Assembly (NCBI GenBank): GCA_016800925.1
Contig: JABCPU010000056.1
Span: forward strand, 62,001-126,000
Reading direction: 5' to 3'
Length of the DNA stretch: 64,000 nt
DNA from: Suillus spraguei
Lineage: Eukaryota; Basidiomycota; Agaricomycetes; Boletales; Suillaceae
The notes beneath the pieces are model-generated. The model had not been told where the DNA came from. It did not search any database and saw only the letters and a program-made list of their open reading frames with translations. Numbering within the stretch: the stretch's first letter is position 1; every line of letters begins with the position of its first letter. Positions 26,447 to 37,043 of this stretch are shown here, piece by piece. The translations under genes and the position numbers were made by a program.

Positions 26447-27848
26447 ATGATGACTGTGTACAACGTTAGAGACTCTGATATCGTGCTTTTAGGCTCCGAT
26501 GTGAGTTTCAGGACCGCTTTAGTGACACCTTGACTCCTGATCATGTACAGCTTGAACAACGCGTCCGCCAACACGCTGGCGCCAAAGAATCAGCTTGGGC
26601 GAAAGCTGGTGTCAAACTTGGTGTTCAAATCTGGAGGGTACAGGACTTTAAGATCATCGATTGTAGCGACTGGGTGGCACACGAGAAGAAATATGGGACT
26701 TTCTATGATGGCGATTCGTATATTGTTTTGCATGTGAGTGGCGATCATTGGGACGATACAGTGTGCGAGAGGTTCTGACTTGCATGTGTCTTCCATGCAG
26801 ACGCACCAGGATGGCAAGGACTCCCCGCTCCGATACGATCTGCATTTTTGGCAAGGAGAATATACGACTGTAGATCAAGCTGCCACAGCTGCATTTAAGG
26901 CTGCTGAGCTCGATGAACGTAGGTCATCCTATCATATACTCCGAGCACGAGTGATACTCAGAGCACCTATCAGACCTGGGAGGCAAAGTGACGCAATACC
27001 GTGAAATCCAAAACTATGAATCTCCTCGATACTTGTCCTACTTCCCGCACTTCATGATCTTGCATGGAGGCGTATCGACGGGACACCATAGCGTCCTCAC
27101 TATGTTGCCCGAGGATGAAAAGAAGATATACACGATGGTCACGACGCGTGGCAAGGTGCTCAAGACACGATCGGAGGATGGGAAACAGCTTATAGTGCGC
27201 GAAATACCTCTAGAGGGGTTAGTTATGCGCCAGGGGATCGTCTACGTACTCGACAAAGGTCCCCTCTACTGGCAATTCAACACGAAGAAGAGTACTGCTT
27301 GGGCAAGGTACAAAGCAGCTGAATATATGATGTACTTGGGACAGTGGAGGGTTCCTCAAACTAAATTTCAAGTGTTTGGTGAGTGCATTAGTCGACTGTG
27401 CTGCGATTATGTGGGCATTAATGAAAATCGTAGATGAGGGTACTCCGGACGAAGCAGAGTTCCTTCAAGCAGGGGAATCACTTCTCCTGTAATGGATGTA
27501 CCGTTACCGCCCAATCCGGGGACTCCGGTTGATCCCCCAGTGTTATACAAATTCAATGGAGACATTAATGGCTGGCAGGTCGTCGCTATCGCTGCACAGA
27601 GGACTTCACTTCAGTCTGATGGTGTCTATATCTTGGACGACCGTGCATTCCCAGCTGTTTACACCTGGCTAGGGAAGAACGTACCAGGGCCCCAACGAAA
27701 ATTCGCGCTGCAGTACGCTCAAAATTACCTGAATGATAAACGTACCAAAGAGGGAGAGGCTGTACAAGTGGCAACTACTTTGGTGAAGGTTAACGAAGAC
27801 GCAGAGCCAGCTTCATTCTTGGAGGCATTTAATCCGAGAACCCTGTGA
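26447..27848 (+). CDS. gelsolin/severin-family actin-severing protein
   Basis: The first exon is short (MMTVYNVRDSDIVLLGSD, 26447-26500), spliced over a 50-nt intron to LEQRVRQHAGAKESAW. Gelsolin repeat 1: GVQIWRVQDFKII…YGTFYDGDSYIVLH…YDLHFWQGE.TT.DQA. Repeat 2: YLSYFPHFMILHGGVSTG…KVLKTRSEDGKQLIVREIPL…GIVYVLDKG. Repeat 3: VLYKFNGDINGWQVVAIAAQ…GVYILDDRAFPAVYTWLGK. Three repeats match the severin/fragmin class, calcium-dependent F-actin severing and capping proteins of the cytoskeleton. Repeat 3 is in a different frame. One additional G in the GGGG run near 27467-27470 would join AEFLQAGG to ITSPVMDVPLPPNPG, so this is a frameshift or a sequence error. The gene starts 138 bp after the WD40 stop. 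Confidence 0.82.
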
Positions 27849-27960
27849 AGCGAGGGAGTGCCCTGATTGTATTTGCGAGGATGGGACAGTGTGCATATAA
27901 CTAGTATTACAAGTGTCGATATGTCCAAGAGTGTATAACAGGATTTATGTGGTTTGTACT

Positions 27961-30900
27961 TCACACATCGTAGGCGATTCTTGCGCTCGTCCAACAGTAG
28001 GGATAGTTTCGTTGGTACCAATTGCGTACACTCCTCCTTTCAGAAATACGGGGCATGGTCGCGTATGATCCTCCAATCTGATAAATGTGATAAGAGAGCA
28101 CGAAAGATAAGCCAAGCAAGACACATACCACCACTTGATGAGATCCATCGAAGAAATCGGCGGAATACCTGAGTGAATTATGTTAGCAGCTAGTTATATG
28201 AGAACCTATCGTGATTACCCCGGATACAACGTCGATGGTACAAAACCATCATACTTGTCAAAAACAGTGGAAGTCCACTCCCACACTCCTCCGTTATGCC
28301 CCTTCCCGCCGTGCTTACTTCCGCCGGTAGTAGCCCTGATATGAAATGGTTATTGACTCAATCATTCGCGCGAAAGTATACGTACGGGACGGGATGCCAG
28401 TTCCTAAATCCGACGTTAGCACCCCCTTCATACCCAGAAGAGAATGTATCAAAGAAAAGCCTCAATTCCACCTCAGTCGGGATGCGTCCTCCTTTAACAT
28501 TCGCATACAGTGAAAGATTGTCGAAGCAAGTAAGAACTGGCCACTCCCAGGCGATCTTTATGGGTACTGGACCATATAGTGTCCGCACCTACAGCGTGTT
28601 GAGATAAAACGCAGAGGCTAGGATAAGTACGACTTACACAGGTTTCTCCATTGCGATCCTCCCAACTCGCAGGGAACTTGACTTTACCTTGCCCGGAACC
28701 CTTGTAAAACTCATAAAACTCCCCATTCGTCACAGGCCGCCACTCAATACGGAACGCTTTGACTTCGGTCTGTCTACTTGGGCTTTCATTGTCCCACCCA
28801 AATATATGATCGGCAAAATTGCGGCATTTCGCAGGATTGACGTCTTCTGCTTCGATGTCGTTGATACCAAGCGTGACAGTTGAAGGGCCTACATCAACGG
28901 TTGCTACAGCAGGTTTGGGTGCTGTTTGCCACTGCGTTGCAAGAGACTCCCAGTGAGGAGGAGAAAAGTCAGGTGGAGAAATCGTTCCTGTCCCTGCGCG
29001 CTGAATCAACATGTATAAGAGCGTCTTGAAGTAGCCTCAGCATATCAAACCGACTTCCCAAGAACCAATGTTACCTCGACATGGAAACCTTCATGTTCTA
29101 ACGTCATGAACAAGACGCGAGCCACCTTCCTGGTCACGGAAATCCTGCCTTCAGCAATATCGCTGTAAACCTTTCTAAGGCGTTCCCTGACACGTATCTG
29201 GAAGGCCAAAATACTATGGAGTGGAGGCCAATCGTCATCTTTCGTGGGTACTAATGAATGAGGCTAGGGATAAGATTAAGCCAGACGAATGAATGGGAAT
29301 AATGAGGCGAACATGGTTGCATTTGGTTGGGTCGTCAACACTGGGGTCAATGCCTCTCTTCAATCAAATTTAGCTGTACCTATTCTCAGGGATATGATTG
29401 ATTCGTACCTCGAAAATATACTGGAGATGAGATATGAGCCACTGAATGTCTCTTTCAAATCTGGACTGACCTTGAATTCCTGAGGTTCTGTATGAGGTTC
29501 GTCAAGAAGACGGGATAAATGGATATCAAGAAAAGCTGGAATATGACCGAGATAGAACAGGCAGATGTGTCTCAAATCGATCGGCTTCTGAAATAGCATT
29601 GCAGGAGGTATCATCCGCCGTGTGACGAAGTCCCAAACAGTCCACATGTTGCTCCAGTCTTCTATCGAAGGAATACCGAACTTGGTGGTGTGGGCAGGCA
29701 CCGCCGATGGCGAGTCAAGTAACGGAAATACGAATGGCGGACGTTCTAACAGCCAGAGTGAGTAACGTCCTGTATTGTCTGTCCATCGCTGAATGGGTCG
29801 CAGATTAGCCTCGGTGAATAGCGTATACGTGTCACTTTCGGAAAACTAAGCTCGTTGTCTGTGAGTCATCCCCCATCCTATTTAAGATGTGCAACGTACT
29901 TTGTACGAGATTTCCATATTGACAAGTTCACCCTCCAAAAATTGAATCGGCTTGGGCGCCATCGAGGGGTTAATGTCATGTGTATGAATGCACCTATAGT
30001 ACGCTTCGTGACAACCTAATCCAACAGACGATAAGGATTGGTCTTCAAGCGCACTGATAAGAGGTACCCACGTTTGGATTCGTTATAGGTATTCACGTAT
30101 TCCCAATTTTGTTCTGCGAACATAGCTTCATCTCCGAGTGCTCTCCCAGCGGCCTTCAACCCATTCAATATGAAATTCCGAGTGTGTCCCTGAGGGTCAT
30201 TGTAAGCTAGTTCAATCTCTTTGCGGTTATTATCATGGTCCAGGCCAAGAAGAAGGGTATCCCTGCCGGGTTCTAATGGAAACGCCCGCAGAAACTCAGC
30301 GTCTTCCTTGCGCTTGAAGTTGCCGAGCGAGGAGCCGAGGAAGAGCAAATGTAAGGGGGCCTGGCTATTGCATGGTGTAGACGGAGATGTCATCTCAGTG
30401 TCTGACGAATCGCGAAAAGAAGATCCTGTCGAGTCTGGAGAGGAGTCTCGGCGAGTGCTGTCGAGCCTGTAAGACCCCAACGAGAGTGGCAAGGCGCCGT
30501 CCGCAATGCCAGGTTCTTGAAGACCACCGTCCTTGACGAACTTGAGTCCAGCATCGTACGTTCCAAGCATGCCTTGCACCTCGACCTTGCCGACGAGCAT
30601 AGAACCAACTGCAGAATCGCGAAGCTCCATCAAAGTGCGCTTGAGCTCACGTTCTTCAAGATCAAGTGCGTAGTATGTTATGGGGACAACAGGTGTGGAA
30701 ACAGGAACGAGGTTGGTAAGCGCCTGTAGAATGTGCGAAGTCTTGCGTAATGCACTATAGTAAGAAACTTCCATCAGCCAGCGCATTGCATCCAAAGCGT
30801 CATGAATGATAGGGGGGGGGGCGCCAGATTATCCAGGAACATTACATGATGTCATCCGGGCACAAAAGCAAAAAAAACTCACCCAGCCCCGAGCTCAAGT

Positions 30901-31208
30901 ACGACCTCTCCAGAAACAACACCACCGGTATGCTTGTGCATGACATCTACGATTTGATTCGCGTTGTCTTGGAGAATTTGCTCCTCCGCACCAAACAGAT
31001 AATACTCTGGTGCCTTGGTAGTGATATTGTCATATAGCCTCAAGCCACGTTCGTCGTAGAGAATCACGGTAGGCAAGGTCTTCTCGTTCGTTGCAGCCAT
31101 TAATCCTCTGATGATCTGCGACTGGGTGTCACTGGGAGTATCGGAACTACTGGAAGCTGGGGAGAACTTGTCATAGGATCGAACATCGATGATCTGAAGT
31201 GTGTTCAT
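27961..31208 (-). CDS. egt1: Egt1: fused EgtD-EgtB ergothioneine biosynthesis enzyme
   Basis: Large minus-strand gene beginning MNTLQIIDVRSYDKFSP. Domain order: (1) histidine N-alpha-methyltransferase (EgtD type, DUF2260), with YDERGLRLYDNIT, EYYLFGAEEQIL, LELGAGALRKTSHIL across an intron, and LLFLGSSLGNFKRKEDAEF; (2) a DinB-like region, IPSIEDWSNMWTVWDFVTRR…IDLRHICLFYLGHIPAFLDIHLSRLLDEPHTEP; (3) the EgtB sulfoxide-synthase/FGE domain, with the iron-binding HEGFHVE (HxxxHxE) at 29075-29095, ..GFRNWHPVP and GGSYATMPRISERRSVRNWYQ at the C-terminus. It converts histidine to hercynine and then couples cysteine with oxygen to give hercynylcysteine sulfoxide, the path to the antioxidant ergothioneine. 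It is convergent with the gelsolin gene (112 bp apart). The exons around 29200-30000 are approximate. Confidence 0.92.
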
Positions 31209-32515
31209 GGTCTCGTACTGTGAGCAAAAAGACCTTCGTGGAAAGTGACTGTTGAAGATCTGCGTTTCATGTTCTCTTTATAAGTGGTACACGCTGGCAG
31301 GGATTCGAGTGATTATTTAATCATTTTCTTTGGGACCAGAGCATGTTATTGCAACTCTAAGTTACAAGGCACCATACTGCACTAACTGGGCACTAAGCCC
31401 TATAAATATGAACCTCGTGAGCTGACAGTGTGACAAAAGACGGTAAGTCTCGCACCTCGCTGGAAGCATTTCCCCGTTTACATTCTGATCCGAGTTCGGC
31501 TATTAGTAGAATGTAGTGATGTCTACCTGGTTCTCCATTTCACTGTAGATATGATGCGTGATTCCGGAGTCAGTTCTGCCGATTATAGTAACTGGAAGAA
31601 CTGCACTTCTTGAGCTTTCTACATAGCTATATCTAAGCTGGCAACATCTCAGTGAAAAGTGCACCCCTGGCTTTGAGCCTGAATAAATATTTTCGTGATT
31701 TTTGAAATTTTATTTGGCTCGCAATGCTCAAATATTTAGGCTGAGACACTTTAAACGGCTTGAAGCCATATTGTAATTAATAGCCTGTGGTATTATTCCT
31801 TGCAAAATTAAAAGCAAGGCTTCCCTTGAGCCACTTCAAAGCTCGCATCTTGTCTTCTTCAGAGCAGCAGTCAGACCAAGAAGATCACGTGCATCAAGAA
31901 GCAGTCGAGCAGGCCAAGAAGATCACGTGCATCACGAGCGACGCGACTGTGCAGTCTTGATGAAATTGGAGTCATTGATCGACGATCAGTGATGCGTCCA
32001 TCAGCATGCGCCATCTTACTTTAGGGTCATTGTCTTGGTATGCTCTATCGGATTTAATTTAGGAATACCTCGGAGTTCTATCAGGTTAGTTCTACCGCTC
32101 ATCCCTTCGCGTGAGTTATCCGTGGACTTGCTATCTAGTGCCACGTATCACACTTACATCGATGTACTACAGTTGAAGAGGCATTATTTTTTTCGTCAAT
32201 TCTGGCACCCGTTCCAGTGGCAGAATATAGTTCTGCCAGCAGAACTGCCTCAAAATAGTTCTGCCCACAACACTAGAGTAGCAGGACATTTACAAGTGGG
32301 TGCAAACCAGTTTTGCCAGGTCGGTTGGCAAAACAAACTCCCGGGTCCTGCCAACAACACTACATGATGGAACCCATGAACACACTCATGGCACCTCGTC
32401 TATTTTATATCCCTTATCCAGTCATCGTATCTCCAAAAACCCGTAGTGCAGGTATTTATCTACCTGCATTAGTAGCCCCCTCAATGTACTATCCTCTCCC
32501 ATAACCATCCAAAGC
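31209..32515. promoter_or_regulatory. divergent promoter region of egt1 and the 2OG oxygenase gene
   Basis: The 1.3-kb spacer separates two divergent genes. Near its middle the tract CCAAGAAGATCACGTGCATC occurs twice (31876-31895 and 31914-31933), giving two CACGTG E-boxes at 31886-31891 and 31924-31929. CACGTG is the core site of bHLH regulators such as Cbf1/Pho4-type factors. Further right are small inverted repeats: AGTTCTGC-CA-GCAGAACT near 32229, and GTTTTGCCA / TGGCAAAAC around 32310-32337. No gene supported inside. Confidence 0.5.
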
Positions 32516-34084
32516 ATGTCCAGTTTAACCCTACCAGAATGTGCACACTACATCCCCCCTCCAGAAACAAAGGAGGAATGTAAGAATATCCGATAAATAC
32601 GATACATCTGTCTGACGACTCCTCGTATAGTGGAGTTTGCGGACCTTCCCATCATCGATCTTTCCAAAGTGCATACACCTGAAGGACGTGCAGAGCTCTA
32701 CCCCCAGCTTCGAGATGCACTACGTACCATGGCTTTCTCTACGCTATCAATCATGGTTATACACAAGCTCAGGTACAACTCGTTTTTTCACTCATGGCTA
32801 AAGGTCTCTGAGTCAACGTCGTAGCGTGACAGGATCTTTGACATAGCCTGTGTACCTTTCAATGATGTCTCTCCAGATGAACAAAAGACATACATTGCCA
32901 GTATCGAGAGAATGGGGTCTTATGCAGGTTATAAACCCCGTCAATTCTGGGTGCGTCATATTATACGAGGGACGACATTTGCGAAGCTTACTGTTCCCAT
33001 TCAGAAAGTCAACACGGAGAATCAAATTCTCGATCAGATCGATAATTATGCAAGTAGGTGTTACGAATACTTGCATGATGGGTGCTTTTTACGCTTCGGC
33101 AGTAAACCTTAATGTCGCAAGACGTCCTCATCCCATAGCCTTGCGCCCGTTCCTTCCAGAGCTCGATGATTTTGCTCGCCATAATCATTTCAACATTTTG
33201 CACCCGATCCTTCGGTCAGTTCGGCTGCGTGTCCCCTATTGATATTTCAATGTATGAGCACTATCACACAGCTTGGTTGCGTTAAGCCTCGAGCTGCCCG
33301 AGGAAACTTTGGTGGACAAACACAATTTTGACCGAACGGGAGAAACCACTGGTTAGTTTTTTTTTCTCCTGTATCTAGTTCCAGATCGATGAGCACATTC
33401 TCAGTCACGTTCATGAAATAGTAAAGGCCCTTTCTTTGCAACTACTCCTTAACTTATGAATTCTCGTCAAGCTATAGGCGCTCAGATGATGCCGAGGAGA
33501 AATCAAAAAATGTCTGGTTAAAGGGACACACAGGTATATTTGATACATCCTTTACTTCACACTTGTCTCTTGAATCGTGTAGATACCGGTAGCATCACAA
33601 TTCTGTGGAGCCAGCCCGTCGGGGGGCTGCAAATTATGGCCCCCGACGGCAGATGGAAATGGATCCGACACATTAACAACAGTTTGGTACGCTCGTAAAA
33701 CACTACCGTGATATCTGCGAACCTGATGTTCCGCCACAGGTCATCAACACAGGCGACATGATGAGATTTTTCACAGGTGGATACTACAAGCCCACGATCC
33801 ACCGCGTCATCCAGCCCCCTTCAGACCAAAGCACCTACGACCGTCTGGGCGCATACTACTTCGTGATGCCAGACGATGACGTTCGTTTATTGCCGTTTGC
33901 TGAGAGCCCTGTGTTAAAGCGTGTTGGGATTGAACGTCAGTGTCTTGATGAGGATACACCATTGTGCGAGACGTGGAGAAAGGAAAGGTTGTCGAGGTAT
34001 GGAAGGTCTGATCTTAAGAAGGGGGTGGAACGTGCTGTTGAGGAAGAGGTTATCGAGGGGATTGTCGTGAAACATTATAATTGA
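32516..34084 (+). CDS. 2-oxoglutarate/Fe(II)-dependent oxygenase (isopenicillin N synthase-like)
   Basis: Starts MSSLTLPECAHYIPPPETKEE, spliced to LEFADLPIIDLSKVHTPEGR. The non-haem iron and co-substrate region is present: KNVWLKGHT followed over an intron by DTGSITILWSQPVGGLQIMAPDG (the HxD pair), then GGYYKPTIHRVIQPP (distal His) and RLGAYYFVMPDDDV. The body matches a fungal group with PELDDFARHNHFNILHPILR and LELPEETLVDKHNFD. The substrate is unknown; relatives act on small molecules and flavonoid-like or gibberellin-like compounds. The motif HGFLYAINHGYTQAQ is readable only after adding one C to the ACC at about 32727-32729, so the first part carries a frameshift or a sequence error. Start and intron positions are inferred by eye. 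Confidence 0.75.
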
Positions 34085-35023
34085 GTACTGAAGAGCCGCG
34101 GAATGTTTATCGTGTATTATTGTTATGATTGGCTGACTCTTTGTATGGTTTAGCAATGTCCGATAGTGAATCTTGATGATTATACACGGCTAGGTGGACG
34201 TCGGTTACACATGAAGTTCTGAGTGATGTAAATTTCGAGGAAGATGGAGAAGGAGTGGAGTAGGATTGGTCTCAGATCAGGAAAAAAAAATCGAGTTATG
34301 AAGTTGTGGACATTTTAGACAGGGGCAATTAATGGAGTTACTGTCATTGTGTAGACGCTGAATTCCTAATCACTGGCAACAGTGCAGTGTACCACAACTT
34401 CATGCCGCACGTAGCAAACCTTTATGCGTTAGGTAGATGGGTGACGATGTAAGTCCTCCGCAAAAGTGATTGATCTGAAGCATTGGTTCGGAGAGCCAAC
34501 ATACGTGTTTCATCGAAACCCATGTGCATGTTACACGGTACACAGGTGTGCCGTTTATCTCCATGTTTTACGAACATAGCCTTAGACCCATTACACAGAA
34601 ACAATAATGGCATACTCCAAATAGAAGGTGTGAAGTACAGAATAGTATAACAACGGCACGAGCTGAAATCTGATTTATATACATAGATCTAATAAGAACC
34701 CAGCTAAAGGGCTGGAAGGGGAATTGAAATTCCAGGTAGAAATGTTGTAAGTATAGCAAGGAAGGGTATCACCTGCGGAATCCAGACTCGACCGACGTAT
34801 CTTGAGAGACTTGGACCCTAGAAGATTATTGTGCAGCACATATCACGCAACATCCACGTCCACTGTCATATTTTAGTACTTATCGATCACAATAAACAAG
34901 TACAGCATGGGGCTTACCTAGTCTGTCCCTTCCATTCTCGCGGAAGTGTATCAGATTGCAATAATATTAAAAGCATACTTATAAAGTGATGTACCGAGGC
35001 ACGAGGCACCCAACAATTCCATT
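34085..35023. other. intergenic, convergent spacer
   Basis: The 2OG oxygenase ends at the left and the DHHC gene ends at the right, so this is a 3'-3' spacer. No gene supported; the open frames at 34422-34759 lack any motif. Confidence 0.5.
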
Positions 35024-36362
35024 TCAAGCTTCCTTCTGGAGACGGGTCGCGAGCTGGGACAGCATCTCCTCCGAGCGTGGGTTGCGCGGAAATGACCGTC
35101 CATCGCCATTCCTGTATGGATCCACTCGTTGAGTTTGGCAAAGAAAGGTGGCACATAAATACGACTAACCCAATGCCGCCAATAAGAAGAAGATAAATCC
35201 ATCCTCGTGGCTTGCTCCATCCGAAAACTTGCGCCCAGTTCCTCCGCCACCCGATATCATACATACGCACAAATCTATGCGCATCACGAACCGCTCTACG
35301 TTGATTGTATGATAACTCTTCCTCCATTGGAGGATCAGACAACTTCATGGACACTGGTAACGGGGGAATATATCTCAATAACAAGAATGGTGAGAGGGCT
35401 TCAACGGTGGTCTGGTTAGTGCTATTGTGCAATTAGCACGCGAAATATTAAGATAACTATGCGTCTGACTTACGTGATGAGGTAGATATGGTATATCAAG
35501 AAGGAACCAACAATCAGAGTAAAGATCACGCCAGCAGCGGCAAGTAACAATTCATGAACGGGGGTAGCCTGATCCTGGACAACTATATGAGTCTCAGAAA
35601 TTCAGTAAGCACGTTCAAAACTCCTTACCGGAACTAGGAGCGGGTTATTGAAAGACCACCGGACTGCAGATATAGATATGGCAGTGATATATGCGGAGAA
35701 AGCGGTGATGCAAGTCAAGAAGTGAACAAATGCTGGGTATGTTCTATATCCCTATAGCGAGATGTTATAAACGTATAGTACCATAGGCTTATTCTACCAC
35801 TTACGATACATTTAGCTCCAAGCCAAGGACAATGATGATCTAGGATGGTAAGTCTGCAGCGGATTTTCCTAAAATGTATAAACTTACCCATCTTCAAAAC
35901 ACAACGACCACAGATGCTGCAATGGTGCGCACGCTCCGGTTTAGGTACCCAACATTTCCGACAAAACTTGTCAGGACTAAAGTCGTCGTCAGTATTCCCC
36001 GTGGTCATTAAAGCTTCGGCGAGGCCTATATCTTCACGTTCATGGATAGACTCCGGTTCGGAAGTGTTAAAATCTACTGGACCGGGATCACGAGCTACGC
36101 AGACTATCAAGGAAGCAAAGGCGAGGAATTCGAGGGTAAAAGTGATCAAGAAATGAATAACGAATGAAATGGGCTTGTCTAATGTGAGAAGATAGTGATT
36201 TACAAGCACAATGAGCAACGACGGATACGGAGCCACCATGAGGAAAAGTAGCACTGGGAATGTTTTGAGTGGATCAACGATGGAGACCACAGTGCAAGGA
36301 CGTACAACATAGCGGTATGTAATGATACCAGCTTCTCTGGACCTCTGAATCAAAATTGTCAT
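35024..36362 (-). CDS. DHHC-type protein S-palmitoyltransferase
   Basis: Minus-strand gene starting [18 protein letters not shown]. Order: two hydrophobic segments ([20 protein letters not shown] and [20 protein letters not shown]); the cysteine-rich domain [26 protein letters not shown]; the active site [11 protein letters not shown], split by an intron inside the first D codon; two further membrane segments ([17 protein letters not shown] and [22 protein letters not shown]); and the TTxE motif (NQTTVE) that follows them in this family. The C-terminus ends RLQKEA with TGA at 35024-35026. It transfers palmitate to cysteines of membrane proteins from Golgi, ER or vacuole membranes; which Pfa type it is cannot be told. 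Intron positions agree with the motif phases. Confidence 0.88.
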
Positions 36363-37043
36363 GTTTGAGGGAAGTGTCTTGTCCCGAGGTATCTACCTCA
36401 AAGGAGAGTAAAGGCTGAGGCCGTGACATGTGAAACGAACGGCTGTAAATTGTCCACAGACTTGATCGTTGTCGATGTGCTGCACCTATCTTCAGACACA
36501 GTAGACAAGGGTGTTTATCAAAGGTGACAATCCCAGGTATATGATAAAAAGGAATAGTACAAAGAGCTGAGGGTAAGTGGTACGTATACTATAGCACTGA
36601 TCATTGTTGACCACTGCCACTGGCAGTAAACAATGTACTAATTAGTTTGTAATTAGTAAGCTTTAACGTTATTAATATTCACACAGCTACTTAACCTCTA
36701 GCGGTCACGACAATATCCAATGCTGCCAGCTATTAGACTCTCTCATTTGGACTTCGCCTCACCCATGTAATTCATCATTCGTCTGAAAGCCAGCGGACAC
36801 GGTACTAAAGCCTCTGTACTGCAAAGGCGGGATGGTTTTTCCGACTTCCGAAGGCCGACCCCTTCAAAGTTCCTCCACCCTTCTCATGACCTGCCAATTT
36901 CAATTTCAGTTTTGCTGGCTATGCATATATGTAGAACCTAAGTCTAAGTTTTTATCTGGAGGATTTCCTAATGTCTGCTATTAGCCACAGAAACCTGGGC
37001 TATAAATCTCCAAATAGATCGTACTTTGAGTCAAACACCAACG
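36363..37043. promoter_or_regulatory. divergent spacer between DHHC gene and P450-1, with TATA box
   Basis: Promoters for the DHHC gene (minus) and P450-1 (plus). A TATAAATCTCC at 37001-37011, 43 bp before the P450-1 ATG, is the core element shared with the other copies of the P450 family. An imperfect hairpin (CATTGTT…AACAATG around ACTGCC ACT GGCAGT) lies at 36602-36635. No other gene supported. Confidence 0.55.
37001..37006 (+). promoter_or_regulatory. TATA box of the P450 family (copy 1)
   Basis: TATAAA within CTATAAATCTCC, 43 bp before the ATG. Equivalent minus-strand boxes: 48212-48217 (copy 2), 53481-53486 (copy 3), 56567-56572 (copy 4). Copy 5 has lost it (59816-59821). Confidence 0.6.
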
